From Alphaproteobacteria bacterium (GTDB taxonomy: Bacteria > Myxococcota_A > UBA796 > CAJQPC01), in contig JACKEV010000009.1 of assembly GCA_020632795.1 (NCBI GenBank), positions 248,001 to 312,000 on the forward strand: a DNA stretch of 64,000 nt. Direction: 5' to 3'. The translations under genes and the position numbers were made by a program. Position 1 is the first letter of the stretch; each line of letters begins with the position of its first letter. Shown here in pieces: positions 30,720 through 38,884 of this stretch. The notes beneath the pieces are model-generated. The model worked only from the letters and a program-made list of their open reading frames with translations, was not told the origin of the DNA and made no database searches.

Positions 30720-32690
30720 TCAGCCGCCGTTGTCCCGCAGGGTGACGTTGCCGCCGATGGCGCCGATGGCGTCGCGCAGGGCCTCGGCCTCGGCGTCGGG
30801 GAGGGTGGGGTTGTCGCGGACGACCAGGTTTCCGCCCACGCTGTCGACGCCGTGCAGCCCGGTGAGGTCGAGCAGCGCGCCGTTGTGGTCGACGCGCAGG
30901 CGGTCGTCCACGATGCGCAGGCCCTCGGCGCCGTCGACGCTGAGGAGCCCGTCGTTGTCGTAGAGGTAGAGGCCGCCGACCCGGGTGAGGGCGCCGAGGC
31001 CGGCCAGCGAGGTCAGCGCCGGGTTGGTCCACACCTGGACCTCGCCGCCCACGGTGGCCAGGGCCTCGAAGCCGGAGAGGTCCTCCAGCCGGTCGTTGGC
31101 CTCCACGACCAGCTCCCCTCCGACGGCGGCGAGGGCGCCGAGGCCGTCGATCGTGGCCAGGGCGTCGAGGTCGACGAGCTGGAGGTCGCCGCCCACCTGC
31201 TCCAGGGCGGTGAGGCCCGCCAGGGAGGTGAGCGCGGGCGCGGTGCTGATCTCCAGGGTGCCGCCGACCTCGCGGAGGCCGTTGAGGCCGTCGATCGAGA
31301 CCAGGGCGGCGTTGTTGCCGAGGTAGAGGCCGCCGCCGACGGTCTCCAGGGCGTTGAGGCCGTCGATGGCGGTCAGGCCGGTGCGGCGGGCCTCCAAGGT
31401 GTCGGTGATCCCGACCAGCGAAGGCAGCTCGCCCAGGGACGTCAGGGCGGCGCAGTCGTTGAGCTCCACGCGCGCGATGGTGGTCAGGGCGTCGAGCCCG
31501 TCCAGCGACCCCACGCAGGGCGGCGAGACCAGCAGCGCCTCGGCCTCGACGAGCGCGCCCATTCCGTCGAGGTCCGGCACCTGGGGCAGGTCGCTCAGGG
31601 TGATGCTGTTGGTGACGTGGGCCAGGTTGTCCAGCCCGGCGAGGGAGCGCAGCGACGGCAGGCTGGCGAGCTGCAGGCCGGCCACCTCGGTCACCCCGGT
31701 CAGGCCCTCGATCGAAGCCAGGGCGCTCTCCTCCTCGATCATCAAGTTCAGGGTGTCTGACGCCACGCGGACGGACGGCGCGGCCTCCAGCGCGTTCCGG
31801 TAGAGCTGGACGCGGTAGCCGGTGATCTCGAGCCCATCCAGGGCCGAGGCGTCGCGGAGGAGCGGGTTGTCCCGGAGGAGCAGGTTTCCGGCGCGCTCCA
31901 GGCCCTCCAGCCCTGCCAGCGACGTCAGCCCGGGGTTGTCGTGGAGGTCCAGCGCCCCCTCGATCGTGCGCAGGCCGGTCAACCCCTGGAGATCCGTGCG
32001 CGTGCTGTCGTGGACGGTCAGGTCGCCCGCGATGCTCTCCAGGTTGGAGAGGGGGGACAGCGCCGTGTGGGTGGGCCCCTCCCACAGCTCGAGGCTGTCG
32101 CCGACGCGCTGCAGGTTGTCCAGCCCCTCCAGGCTGAAGCGCTCCGAGACCTCCCACAGGATGAGGTTCCCGCCGATCTCCTGGATGTTCTCCAGGCCCC
32201 GCAGGTTGGTCAGGTTCGTCCGCTCGCTGTCCGGGTAGATCCAGAGGTCGCCGACGATCCGGCAGATGCAGGAGAGCGCGCTCAGGTCGCTCAGGGGGTA
32301 GGACTCCTCGATGTAGAGGCTCCCCAGGGCGTTGTAGCCGCGGTCACAGACCGAGGCGACCGTGCTCTCGTAGGTCCCCCACTGGATCCGGAGCCTCCCC
32401 GGGTAGACGACCTCGGCGCTCGCCGCGCAGCGGTCCGCGCCGTCGCAGTCCTGATCGATCCCGTCGCGGGGGATGTCCTCGGCGCCGGGGTGGATGCTGG
32501 GGTCGTCGGGCGCGCAGTCGTCGTCCGTGAAGCCGTCGCCATCGGGATCGTCGCGGGCTGTGTCCGCGACGGCGGTGTCGTCGGGGGCCGTGTCCTCGGT
32601 GCTGGTGTCCTCGGGCGTGCTGTCGTCGACAGAGCCCTCCTTGTCACCGCAAGCGACGGCCAGCACCAGGCCGAGCATCAGTCCGCGCAT
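30720..32690 (-). CDS. Leucine-rich/receptor L-type repeat lipoprotein, paralog 2
   Basis: A 656-residue lipoprotein (MRGLMLGLVLAVAC, Cys14) with the same layout as its downstream neighbour. It has an Asp/Thr-rich linker longer than in paralog 1 (PEDTSTEDTAPDDTAV), one MopE-type motif (PDGDGFTDDDCAPDDPSIHPG), the Cys spacer (SCICRIVG) and a solenoid of leucine-rich repeats. The final 250 residues are the most alike between paralogs (TAIDGLNALETVGGGLYLGNNAALVSIDGLN). The N-terminal repeats diverge more. The role, presumably surface recognition or adhesion, is inferred from architecture. Confidence 0.85.
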   Translation of the reverse strand: MRGLMLGLVLAVACGDKEGSVDDSTPEDTSTEDTAPDDTAVADTARDDPDGDGFTDDDCAPDDPSIHPGAEDIPRDGIDQDCDGADRCAASAEVVYPGRLRIQWGTYESTVASVCDRGYNALGSLYIEESYPLSDLSALSCICRIVGDLWIYPDSERTNLTNLRGLENIQEIGGNLILWEVSERFSLEGLDNLQRVGDSLELWEGPTHTALSPLSNLESIAGDLTVHDSTRTDLQGLTGLRTIEGALDLHDNPGLTSLAGLEGLERAGNLLLRDNPLLRDASALDGLEITGYRVQLYRNALEAAPSVRVASDTLNLMIEEESALASIEGLTGVTEVAGLQLASLPSLRSLAGLDNLAHVTNSITLSDLPQVPDLDGMGALVEAEALLVSPPCVGSLDGLDALTTIARVELNDCAALTSLGELPSLVGITDTLEARRTGLTAIDGLNALETVGGGLYLGNNAALVSIDGLNGLREVGGTLEISTAPALTSLAGLTALEQVGGDLQLVDLDALATIDGLGALAAVGGELVVEANDRLEDLSGFEALATVGGEVQVWTNPALTSLAGLGALTRVGGLYLYDNDGLLSVDGAEGLRIVDDRLRVDHNGALLDLTGLHGVDSVGGNLVVRDNPTLPDAEAEALRDAIGAIGGNVTLRDNGG

Positions 32691-32735
32691 CGCTGCCCTC
32701 CTGCCCCCATGAGAGGCCGCAGAGGGCGCCGCGGA

Positions 32736-34091
32736 TCAGTCCTTTGCCTCCAGGCAGGCCTTGAACGACCGCTCCGGGTCCACCTCGTAGACCACGCCCT
32801 CCATCACCGGGACCGGGGTGGTGTCGATGGAGTACAGCGCGCAGCGGGCGCCGTCCGCGTCGGGCGCCGGGGGGGACAGGGGCAGGGCATCCGCCTGCCC
32901 GGCGGGCTCGCCCCCGGGCCAGGTCAGGGACCAGGGGCCCGGCGTGCCGACCGACGGCGCGCTGTCCGGTACCGCCTCGAACGCCCCGGCCGGCTTGATC
33001 CGGGCGGCCTGCACGCTCAGCCGCCAGTCGCCGCAGCGCTCGGCCAGCGCCACCCCCGCCTGGTCCTGGCCCGCGCCCTCGAAGCGCTCCATCACGTAGG
33101 CCTGCCGCGCGCTCAGCCAGGTGACCGGACCGACCGGCGTGTTGCCGATGGTGCCGCTGGAGGAGGGCACCACGTGGGTCTCGGCGGTGGCCAGCGCCCG
33201 GGGGGCGCCGGGAGACACCCCCAGGCCCAGGCTGCCCGCCGGGAGGGGCAGGGCGGCCACCGCGCCGCCGGTGTCCACGGTGAACAGCAATTCGTTGGCG
33301 AAGACCTCGCGGCGGCCCTCCGGCGGCAGGGCCACCGCGCCGGGCTGGAGGGTGGCGGAGCGGCCGTCCTCGAAGGGGACCTCGACGGGCTCCTTGACCA
33401 TCAGCAGCAGGGCGCTGCGCTCGACCCAGGCCTCGACGCCGAGGGCGCCGAGGGCGCTGTCCTGCGCGGCGTGGCAGCGGCCCTGCCCGTCCAGGCCCTT
33501 CACCCGGAGCCAGGCGCCCTTGTCCTCCAGGACCTCCAGGGCGAGGTAGGCGTGCGCGCCGGGGGCGTGCTCCTCGGGCCGCAGGTGGACCTTGGACGCG
33601 CCGGTGTCGGGGGCGGCGTAGAGCCAGGTGTCGGTCCAGGTCGTGACCACCTGCCCGGGCGCCACGCTGGCGGCGCGGGCGTCGGCGGGCCAGTCGGGGC
33701 CGGTCCACTGCCACGAGCCCTCCAGCGACCAGGTCAGCAGGGTGGGCTTGGCGCCGTCGGGGGCGGCGTAGCCCCGGGGGGCCGGGGTGGTGACCTCCTT
33801 GGTGCGCTGGTCCTCGGGGTTGAGGACCAGCTTGGGCGCGGAGACCGGCAGGCGCTTCCGCCCCTTCAGCTCGTAGATGGTGGCGACCAGCGCCACCCGC
33901 TTGCCGTCCGGGGTCGCGGACACCTCGATCTCGTAGAGGGCCTTGCCGTACTGCAGCGGGTAGGTCTGCTCGTGGGGGATCGAGACCTGCTCCTGGATGG
34001 CGGCCTCGCCGGTGGGGCCGGTGAGGGTGAGGCTGAGGGTGGTGTCTCCCTCGGCGGCGTGGGCGGCGAGGATGAAGAGCAGGGGGAGCAC
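32736..34091 (-). CDS. Exported protein with SH3-like segment, function unknown
   Basis: The start is taken at a GTG (34091) preceded by CGGAGG on its strand. This gives an N-terminal signal peptide (VLPLLFILAAHAAEG) and a 451-residue precursor. An ATG at 34142 in the same frame would put 17 Pro-rich residues before the signal. Residues 20-100 form a beta-rich domain (TTLSLTLTGPTGEAAIQEQVSIP ... YEIEVSATPDGKRVALVATIYEL). An SH3b-like segment (TWLYAAPDTGASKVHLR ... ALEVLEDKGAWLRVKG) follows. Four Cys are spread in the second half. No named family is recognised. It is separated from the LRR gene by 45 bp on the same strand. Confidence 0.7.
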   Translation of the reverse strand: MLPLLFILAAHAAEGDTTLSLTLTGPTGEAAIQEQVSIPHEQTYPLQYGKALYEIEVSATPDGKRVALVATIYELKGRKRLPVSAPKLVLNPEDQRTKEVTTPAPRGYAAPDGAKPTLLTWSLEGSWQWTGPDWPADARAASVAPGQVVTTWTDTWLYAAPDTGASKVHLRPEEHAPGAHAYLALEVLEDKGAWLRVKGLDGQGRCHAAQDSALGALGVEAWVERSALLLMVKEPVEVPFEDGRSATLQPGAVALPPEGRREVFANELLFTVDTGGAVAALPLPAGSLGLGVSPGAPRALATAETHVVPSSSGTIGNTPVGPVTWLSARQAYVMERFEGAGQDQAGVALAERCGDWRLSVQAARIKPAGAFEAVPDSAPSVGTPGPWSLTWPGGEPAGQADALPLSPPAPDADGARCALYSIDTTPVPVMEGVVYEVDPERSFKACLEAKD

Positions 34092-34126
34092 GAGGCCTCC
34101 GGGAGGATCTGGGGGTGTGGGGCGGC

Positions 34127-34132
34127 TATGAT
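34127..34132 (+). promoter_or_regulatory. Putative -10 (TATGAT) for the SDR gene
   Basis: TATGAT lies 64 bp before the SDR start in the 104-bp gap between two divergent genes. No convincing -35 is seen at the proper distance. Confidence 0.3.
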
Positions 34133-34195
34133 CCCCTGCCATCCCCGCGCGCGCAACCCACCGGGTGGACGCGGGGCTTCACGGAGTGGTGTGCG

Positions 34196-35014
34196 ATGAC
34201 TCAGGCGGGCTCTGGCCTTCGGGCAGTGGTGACCGGCGCGGCGAGCGGGCTGGGGCGGGCGGTGGCCTTGCGGCTGGCCCGGGACGGCGCGCGGGTCGCG
34301 CTGGCGGACATCAACGAGGCCGGGCTGGCCGAGACCGCTGAGGCGGTCACTGCGGCGGGCGGGGAGCCGCTGGTCCAGGCGCTCGACGTGCGGGACGACG
34401 CGGCCTGGGCGGCGCTGGCGGACGCGGTGCGGGCGCGCTGGGGCGGGGTGGACCTGCTGGTCAACAACGCCGGGGTGGCGGACCTCGGGCGGGTGACCGA
34501 CGCCCCCGACGCCGCCTGGCAGCGGCAATTCGACATCAACCTGATGGGCGTGATCCGCGGCTGCCGCGCGTTCGTGCCGATGATGACCGAGGCGGGCGGC
34601 GGGCACGTCGCCAACGTGGCCTCGGCGGCGGGCTTCTCCCAGGCGCCGGGCATGGCGCCCTACAACGTCGCGAAGGCCGGCGTCATCGCGGTCTCGGAGA
34701 CCCTGCGGGCCGAGGTGGCCCCCGACGGCATCACCGTCTCCGTCATCTGCCCGGCCTTCTTCCGCACCAACCTCGTCGAGAACTCCGGCGCGGGCTCGGA
34801 GGGGCAGCGAAAGGCCGTCCAGGGCCTGATGGACGCCTCGACCGTCACCGCCGAGGACGTCGCCGACGACATCGTGCGGGCCGCGCGCAGCGGGCGGTTC
34901 ATGGTGATCTCCCACCGGAAATTCCGGTGGTTCTGGCTGCTCAAGCGGCTGCTGCCGGAGCGGTGGTTCGCGCAGATGCGGGCGGTGGAGCAGCGGCGGC
35001 GGGGGAAGCGGTAG
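34196..35014 (+). CDS. Classical SDR family oxidoreductase
   Basis: A 272-residue short-chain dehydrogenase/reductase. The cofactor motif is TGAASGLG (residues 13-20), NNAG is at about 88-92, the catalytic Ser is in VASAAG and Y156-NVA-K160 completes the triad. D in LADINEAG after the second strand suggests NAD rather than NADP preference. The C-terminus is longer and basic (FRWFWLLKRLLPERWFAQMRAVEQRRRGKR) and could associate with membranes, as in some lipid-acting SDRs. The ATG at 34196 is chosen over an in-frame ATG at 34115 because the Rossmann strand begins at residue 9. The substrate is unknown. Confidence 0.9.
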   Translation: MTQAGSGLRAVVTGAASGLGRAVALRLARDGARVALADINEAGLAETAEAVTAAGGEPLVQALDVRDDAAWAALADAVRARWGGVDLLVNNAGVADLGRVTDAPDAAWQRQFDINLMGVIRGCRAFVPMMTEAGGGHVANVASAAGFSQAPGMAPYNVAKAGVIAVSETLRAEVAPDGITVSVICPAFFRTNLVENSGAGSEGQRKAVQGLMDASTVTAEDVADDIVRAARSGRFMVISHRKFRWFWLLKRLLPERWFAQMRAVEQRRRGKR

Positions 35015-35063
35015 GCGCGGGCCGATCCCGTCGCCGACCTCAGGTGCTGCATCACCCCCGACT

Positions 35064-35100
35064 TTGACTTGTCAATAGCTATGCACAACTCTGTGGATAA
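35064..35100. promoter_or_regulatory. AT-rich control region with a TTGAC palindrome and a perfect DnaA box
   Basis: The 158-bp gap 35015-35172 contains TTGACTTGTCAA (35064-35075; TTGAC and GTCAA arms) and TGTGGATAA (35092-35100), the reverse complement of the DnaA box TTATCCACA. These stand out in a very GC-rich setting. A -10-like TAGACT (35134-35139) lies nearer the MopE-like gene. One DnaA box is not an origin; control of the downstream gene by DnaA is possible but unproven. Confidence 0.4.
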
Positions 35101-35172
35101 CTCCGTAAACCCACAAACCGCCGACCTTCTGACGTAGACTGCCCGGACCGAGGAACGCCAGGAGGTGCCAGG

Positions 35173-37143
35173 ATGCGCGCAACGACCCTCATCGCCCTCA
35201 CCGCGCTCGCCGCGCTCGCCGCGCTCGCCGCGAGCTGCACGAACAAGGAGACCACCGACGACACCGGCGTCATCGAGGTGGACGAGGACGGCGACGGGGT
35301 GCCCGCCGCCAAGGACTGCGACGACACCGACCCCAACGCCTTCCCGGACAACCCCGAGGTCTGCGACGGGGTGGACAACAACTGCGACGGCGTGGCCGAC
35401 GAGGGGGTGACCACGACGTACTACGCCGACGCCGACGCCGACGGCTACGGCGCCGCCCTCATCAGCCAGGAGGCCTGCGCCGCCCCCGCGGGCTTCGTCG
35501 ACAACGGCGACGACTGCGACGACGCCGACCCCGAGACGTACCCCGACGCCGCCGAGCGCTGCGACGAGGTGGACAACGACTGCGACGGCCAGGTGGACGA
35601 GGACGTGCAGGCCACCTGGTACGCCGACGCCGACCTCGACGGCTACGGCGACCCGGCCGCCTCCCTGCAGAGCTGCGACCCGCCCACCGGCTACACCGAC
35701 AACGCCGAGGACTGCGACGACACCGCCCCGGCCGTGAACCCCGACGCGGACGAGCTGTGCAACGGCGTGGACGACGACTGCGACGGCACCGTCGACGAGG
35801 ACGACGCCCTCGACGCCCTGACCTGGTACGCCGACACCGACGGCGACACCTACGGGGACGAGGACTACACCGTGCAGGCCTGTGACCAGCCCACCGGCTA
35901 CGTCGAGAACGCCGACGACTGCGACGACGGCGACGCCTCGGTGTCCCCGGCGGCCACCGAGACCTGCAACAGCGGCGACGACGACTGTGACGGCTCCACC
36001 GACGAGGACGACGCCGCCGACGCCCCGACCTGGTACGCCGACAGCGACAGCGACACCTACGGGGATCCGGACGTCCGCACCACGGCCTGCGCGCAGCCGT
36101 CGGGCTATGTGGCGGACAGCTCCGACTGTGACGACAGCGACGGCGGCGTCAACCCGGCGGCCACCGAGACCTGCAACCGCGTCGACGACGACTGCGACGG
36201 CACCACCGACGAGGACGACGCCGTCGACGCCGACACCTGGTACGCCGACAGCGACGGGGACAACTACGGCGACAGCAGCACCACCGACGTCGCCTGCAGC
36301 CAGCCCTCGGGCTACGTGGCGGACAGCGCGGACTGTGACGACACAGACGGCGACGTCCATCCCGGCGCCCCCGAGCCCTGCGGCGGCGCCGACATGGACT
36401 GCGACGGCGTGGCGCCGGACATCTGCGAGAGCTGCCTGGACGCGCTCAACGACGGCGCCTCCACCGGCGACGGTCTGTATCGCATCGACCCCGACGGCGC
36501 CTCGGGCTCGCTGGCGGACGTGGAGGTCTACTGCGACATGACCCACGACGGCGGCGGCTGGACCCTGGTGCAGCGCACGGTGTGGGACTGGTCGGACTCC
36601 CAGCAGCTCTGGACCGGCTACGCCGACTGGTACGGCAGCACCCTCGGCGACGCCGCCCCGGGCTACGCCTTCCGCCTCGCCGGGGAGTACTGGACCTCTC
36701 TCAACGTGGCGCTGGACCACCTGCTCGTCAACGTCCCCCGGGACAGCAGCAGCGGCGTGGACTGCGGGCCTCTGTACTACGAGGCCACCGGGGGCACCTA
36801 CGCCATCACCTCCAGCGCCACGACCCTGAGCGGCGTGAGTCAGGCGGTGACGATCTTCAACAACACCACCCTCTCCACCCGGGACTCGGGCGGCTCCACC
36901 CACTGCCTCGCCGCATCCCGCTACGGCACGCCGTGGTTCTACACGTCCTGCTGCACCACCTGCCCGACCTACCAGAACTCCTATTGGAACGACGAGCCCC
37001 ACCCGATGGCCAGCTACATCAACACCGCGTACGACGCCTACGGGAACCGGGACGGGGACGTGTGCCCGTCGGGAGCGGCCCGGCGGGCCGACGACGGCAG
37101 CTCGTATGAGGGGATGAACGCGATGGAGTACTACATGCGGTGA
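35173..37143 (+). CDS. MopE-type repeat lipoprotein with fibrinogen-C-like domain
   Basis: A 656-residue lipoprotein (signal to Cys22, LAALAASC). Six to seven MopE-type units follow, each DCDD..P.....PxAxExCDxVDxDCDGxxDE, separated by TWYADxDxDxYGD linkers (about residues 35-410). The Asp and Cys pattern suggests bound Ca or other metal and intra-unit disulfides. The C-terminal third opens like a fibrinogen C domain (CLDALNDGASTGDGLYRIDPDG, then VYCDMTHDGGGWTLVQRT). It ends with further Cys (TSCCTTCPTY) in a globular domain of about 230 residues. Such domains bind carbohydrate or protein ligands in animals. A surface lectin-like role is inferred. The ATG follows AGGAGGTGCCAGG. Its 3' end overlaps the convergent methyltransferase gene by 13 bp. 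Confidence 0.88.
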   Translation: MRATTLIALTALAALAALAASCTNKETTDDTGVIEVDEDGDGVPAAKDCDDTDPNAFPDNPEVCDGVDNNCDGVADEGVTTTYYADADADGYGAALISQEACAAPAGFVDNGDDCDDADPETYPDAAERCDEVDNDCDGQVDEDVQATWYADADLDGYGDPAASLQSCDPPTGYTDNAEDCDDTAPAVNPDADELCNGVDDDCDGTVDEDDALDALTWYADTDGDTYGDEDYTVQACDQPTGYVENADDCDDGDASVSPAATETCNSGDDDCDGSTDEDDAADAPTWYADSDSDTYGDPDVRTTACAQPSGYVADSSDCDDSDGGVNPAATETCNRVDDDCDGTTDEDDAVDADTWYADSDGDNYGDSSTTDVACSQPSGYVADSADCDDTDGDVHPGAPEPCGGADMDCDGVAPDICESCLDALNDGASTGDGLYRIDPDGASGSLADVEVYCDMTHDGGGWTLVQRTVWDWSDSQQLWTGYADWYGSTLGDAAPGYAFRLAGEYWTSLNVALDHLLVNVPRDSSSGVDCGPLYYEATGGTYAITSSATTLSGVSQAVTIFNNTTLSTRDSGGSTHCLAASRYGTPWFYTSCCTTCPTYQNSYWNDEPHPMASYINTAYDAYGNRDGDVCPSGAARRADDGSSYEGMNAMEYYMR

Positions 37144-37772
37144 GGGGGCTTCCACGCCACCATGAACACCACCGTCTCCTTCGCCCCCACGTCCGGCAGC
37201 GCCACGTCCACGAACCCCGCGGCCTCCGCCTCGGCCACCGCGGTCTCCCGCGAGACGCGCTTCACCATCGGCGCCTTGCCCAGCCAGCGCATCACCGCCA
37301 GCACGGGCCCGTAGGGGACCCACGACCCGCCCAGGCACACGTTCGACGAGATGAAGAAGCCCCCCGGCTTGAGCAGCCGGTGGATGCGCGCCAGCGCGTC
37401 GTCCCGGTCCTCGACCAGGTGCAGGATGCTGCACGCGCACACGCCGTCCAGGCTCTCGTCCGGGAAGACCGTGAAGCTGTCGTCAAAGGGTCCGACGTGG
37501 AAGGTGACATTGTCGACCCCCTGGGCCTCGGCCTTGCCGCGAGCGATGCGGATCATCTCGGGGGAGATGTCCAGGCCGTGGAGCTGCGCGCCGGTGTCCG
37601 CGAGGCGCAGCGCCAGGGAGCCCGTGCCGCAGCCGACGTCCAGGACGACGTGGTCCGGGCGCATGTGGGACTTCATGATGGCGATCTTGCGGTCGAAGGC
37701 GGCGGGGTCATCCACCGGCTTGGCGGCGTAGGACTCGGCGATGTTGTTCCAGAAGGCAGGATCGGCGGACAT
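37131..37772 (-). CDS. SAM-dependent class I methyltransferase
   Basis: A 213-residue methyltransferase. Motif I is VLDVGCGTGSLAL (about residues 42-54), acidic motif II is LHGLDISPEM, and a post-IV segment (SLDGVCACSILHLVEDRDDALARIHRLLKPGGFFISSN) follows. This is the Methyltransf_11/25 pattern seen in UbiE-like and small-molecule enzymes. The C-terminal segment (PMVKRVSRETAVAEAEAAGFVDV) is helical. The substrate is unknown. The ATG at 37772 has GAAGGAGC upstream. The nearest neighbours are unrelated, so it is probably monocistronic. Confidence 0.88.
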   Translation of the reverse strand: MSADPAFWNNIAESYAAKPVDDPAAFDRKIAIMKSHMRPDHVVLDVGCGTGSLALRLADTGAQLHGLDISPEMIRIARGKAEAQGVDNVTFHVGPFDDSFTVFPDESLDGVCACSILHLVEDRDDALARIHRLLKPGGFFISSNVCLGGSWVPYGPVLAVMRWLGKAPMVKRVSRETAVAEAEAAGFVDVALPDVGAKETVVFMVAWKPPHRM

Positions 37773-37899
37773 ACGGGCTCCTTCAAGCGGTCCCTTATCG
37801 ACCGGGCGCCCCCGCGCCCCCGTTCACGTTTTTTTCTTTCACCCCCACTGGCTTGGTGTGTCCCACCGGACGACCCTGCAGAGACCCCGGCCACGGGGG

Positions 37900-37905
37900 T
37901 ATCTT
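37900..37905 (+). promoter_or_regulatory. Putative -10 (TATCTT) of the haem-protein operon
   Basis: GGTATCTTAG, 34 bp before the ATG at 37940, resembles the GGTATCCTCG elements before the DUF2330 genes (43414, 49621, 51215, 54293). No -35 is evident. Confidence 0.4.
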
Positions 37906-37939
37906 AGTCTTCCCCCGGAAACGCCCGAACGGAGGCCAC

Positions 37940-38884
37940 ATGCTCCTCGCGCTCGCCCTCATCGCCTGCAACAAGCAGCCTGACGATCCCGTCGTCGACA
38001 CCGGCGTCGTGGATGACCCCGGCACCTACATCTACGAGGAGTCCGACCCGCCCGCGCCGTCGCTCTCCATCGCGCAGGTGGAGGACGCCATCACCGAGGC
38101 GGTGGTCGGCGCCTTCGACCTGAACGCCCAGCCGGTCATCGCCGGCTACCAGGCCGCGATGGTCGGGCAGGAGGAGGGCTGCCCGGACTACTACGCCAAC
38201 GAGGACAACACCTACTGGTACGACTACTGCTACTCCGAGGACGGCAGCTACTTCTCGGGGTACGGCTTCATCTACCACTACGACCGCGTCGAGAACGGCG
38301 ACGGCTACCTGGTCAGCGGCGACTACGTCTACCTGGTCGCCGACATCGTCAACGGCGACGGCCACGCCTTCTCCGGCAGCGGCGCGGCCTACAACGTGCA
38401 GATGGACTGGGAGGGCGACACCCCCCACACCCTCTACTACAGCATCGTCCAGGGCACGTTCTCCTACGACGGCCCCGAGGTCTCCGGCACCTGGATGGAC
38501 GAGGACATCGCCCCCGACCTCACCATCCTGGCCTACTGGGTCCCCGAGGACACCAGCCCCCAGTTCCACGGCGGGCTCGTCAACCTGCAGGGCGGCGTCA
38601 GCGGCCTGTCCTCCGAGGCCGACACCGTCGTGATGGACGGCGTGTCCATCTTCCAGGAGGGCCTGGCCAGCATGTGCCCCATCGAGCCCTCCGGCACCAT
38701 CTCGGTGCGTGACCCCTCGGGCAACTGGTACGACGTCATCTTCGACGGCCCCACCGAGCCCGGCGCGGCCATCGACACCAGCGCCTGCGATGGCTGCGGC
38801 GCGGTCTTCTACCGCGGCGAGCGCCTCGGCGACGCCTGCGTCGACTTCTCGCCCCTGCTGGACTGGGAGGAGCAGCCGTGGTGA
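37940..38884 (+). CDS. Lipoprotein of unknown function, first gene of haem-protein operon
   Basis: The ATG at 37940 behind GGAGG gives a 314-residue lipoprotein (MLLALALIAC, Cys10). The frame is open upstream to 37853, but that leader precedes the signal and is rejected. The mature protein begins with an acidic linker (DDPVVDTGVVDDPGTYIYEESDPP) and is Tyr/Asp/Gly-rich with many beta-strand-like segments (GYGFIYHYDRVENGDGYLVSGDYVYLV). Four Cys occur near the end (MCPIEPSG, CDGCGAVFYRGERLGDAC). Its stop overlaps the next gene by 7 bp, so it is likely co-translated with it. No family recognised. Confidence 0.75.
   Translation: MLLALALIACNKQPDDPVVDTGVVDDPGTYIYEESDPPAPSLSIAQVEDAITEAVVGAFDLNAQPVIAGYQAAMVGQEEGCPDYYANEDNTYWYDYCYSEDGSYFSGYGFIYHYDRVENGDGYLVSGDYVYLVADIVNGDGHAFSGSGAAYNVQMDWEGDTPHTLYYSIVQGTFSYDGPEVSGTWMDEDIAPDLTILAYWVPEDTSPQFHGGLVNLQGGVSGLSSEADTVVMDGVSIFQEGLASMCPIEPSGTISVRDPSGNWYDVIFDGPTEPGAAIDTSACDGCGAVFYRGERLGDACVDFSPLLDWEEQPW

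Noticed and set aside
35064..35100. Chromosomal or plasmid origin
   Set aside because: Only one DnaA box, no dnaA, dnaN, parAB or rep gene in the window.
35270..36420. CRISPR-like or tandem DNA repeats
   Set aside because: The periodicity comes from in-frame MopE-type protein repeats with diverged codons, not from short identical repeats with spacers. The same applies to 55900-57800.
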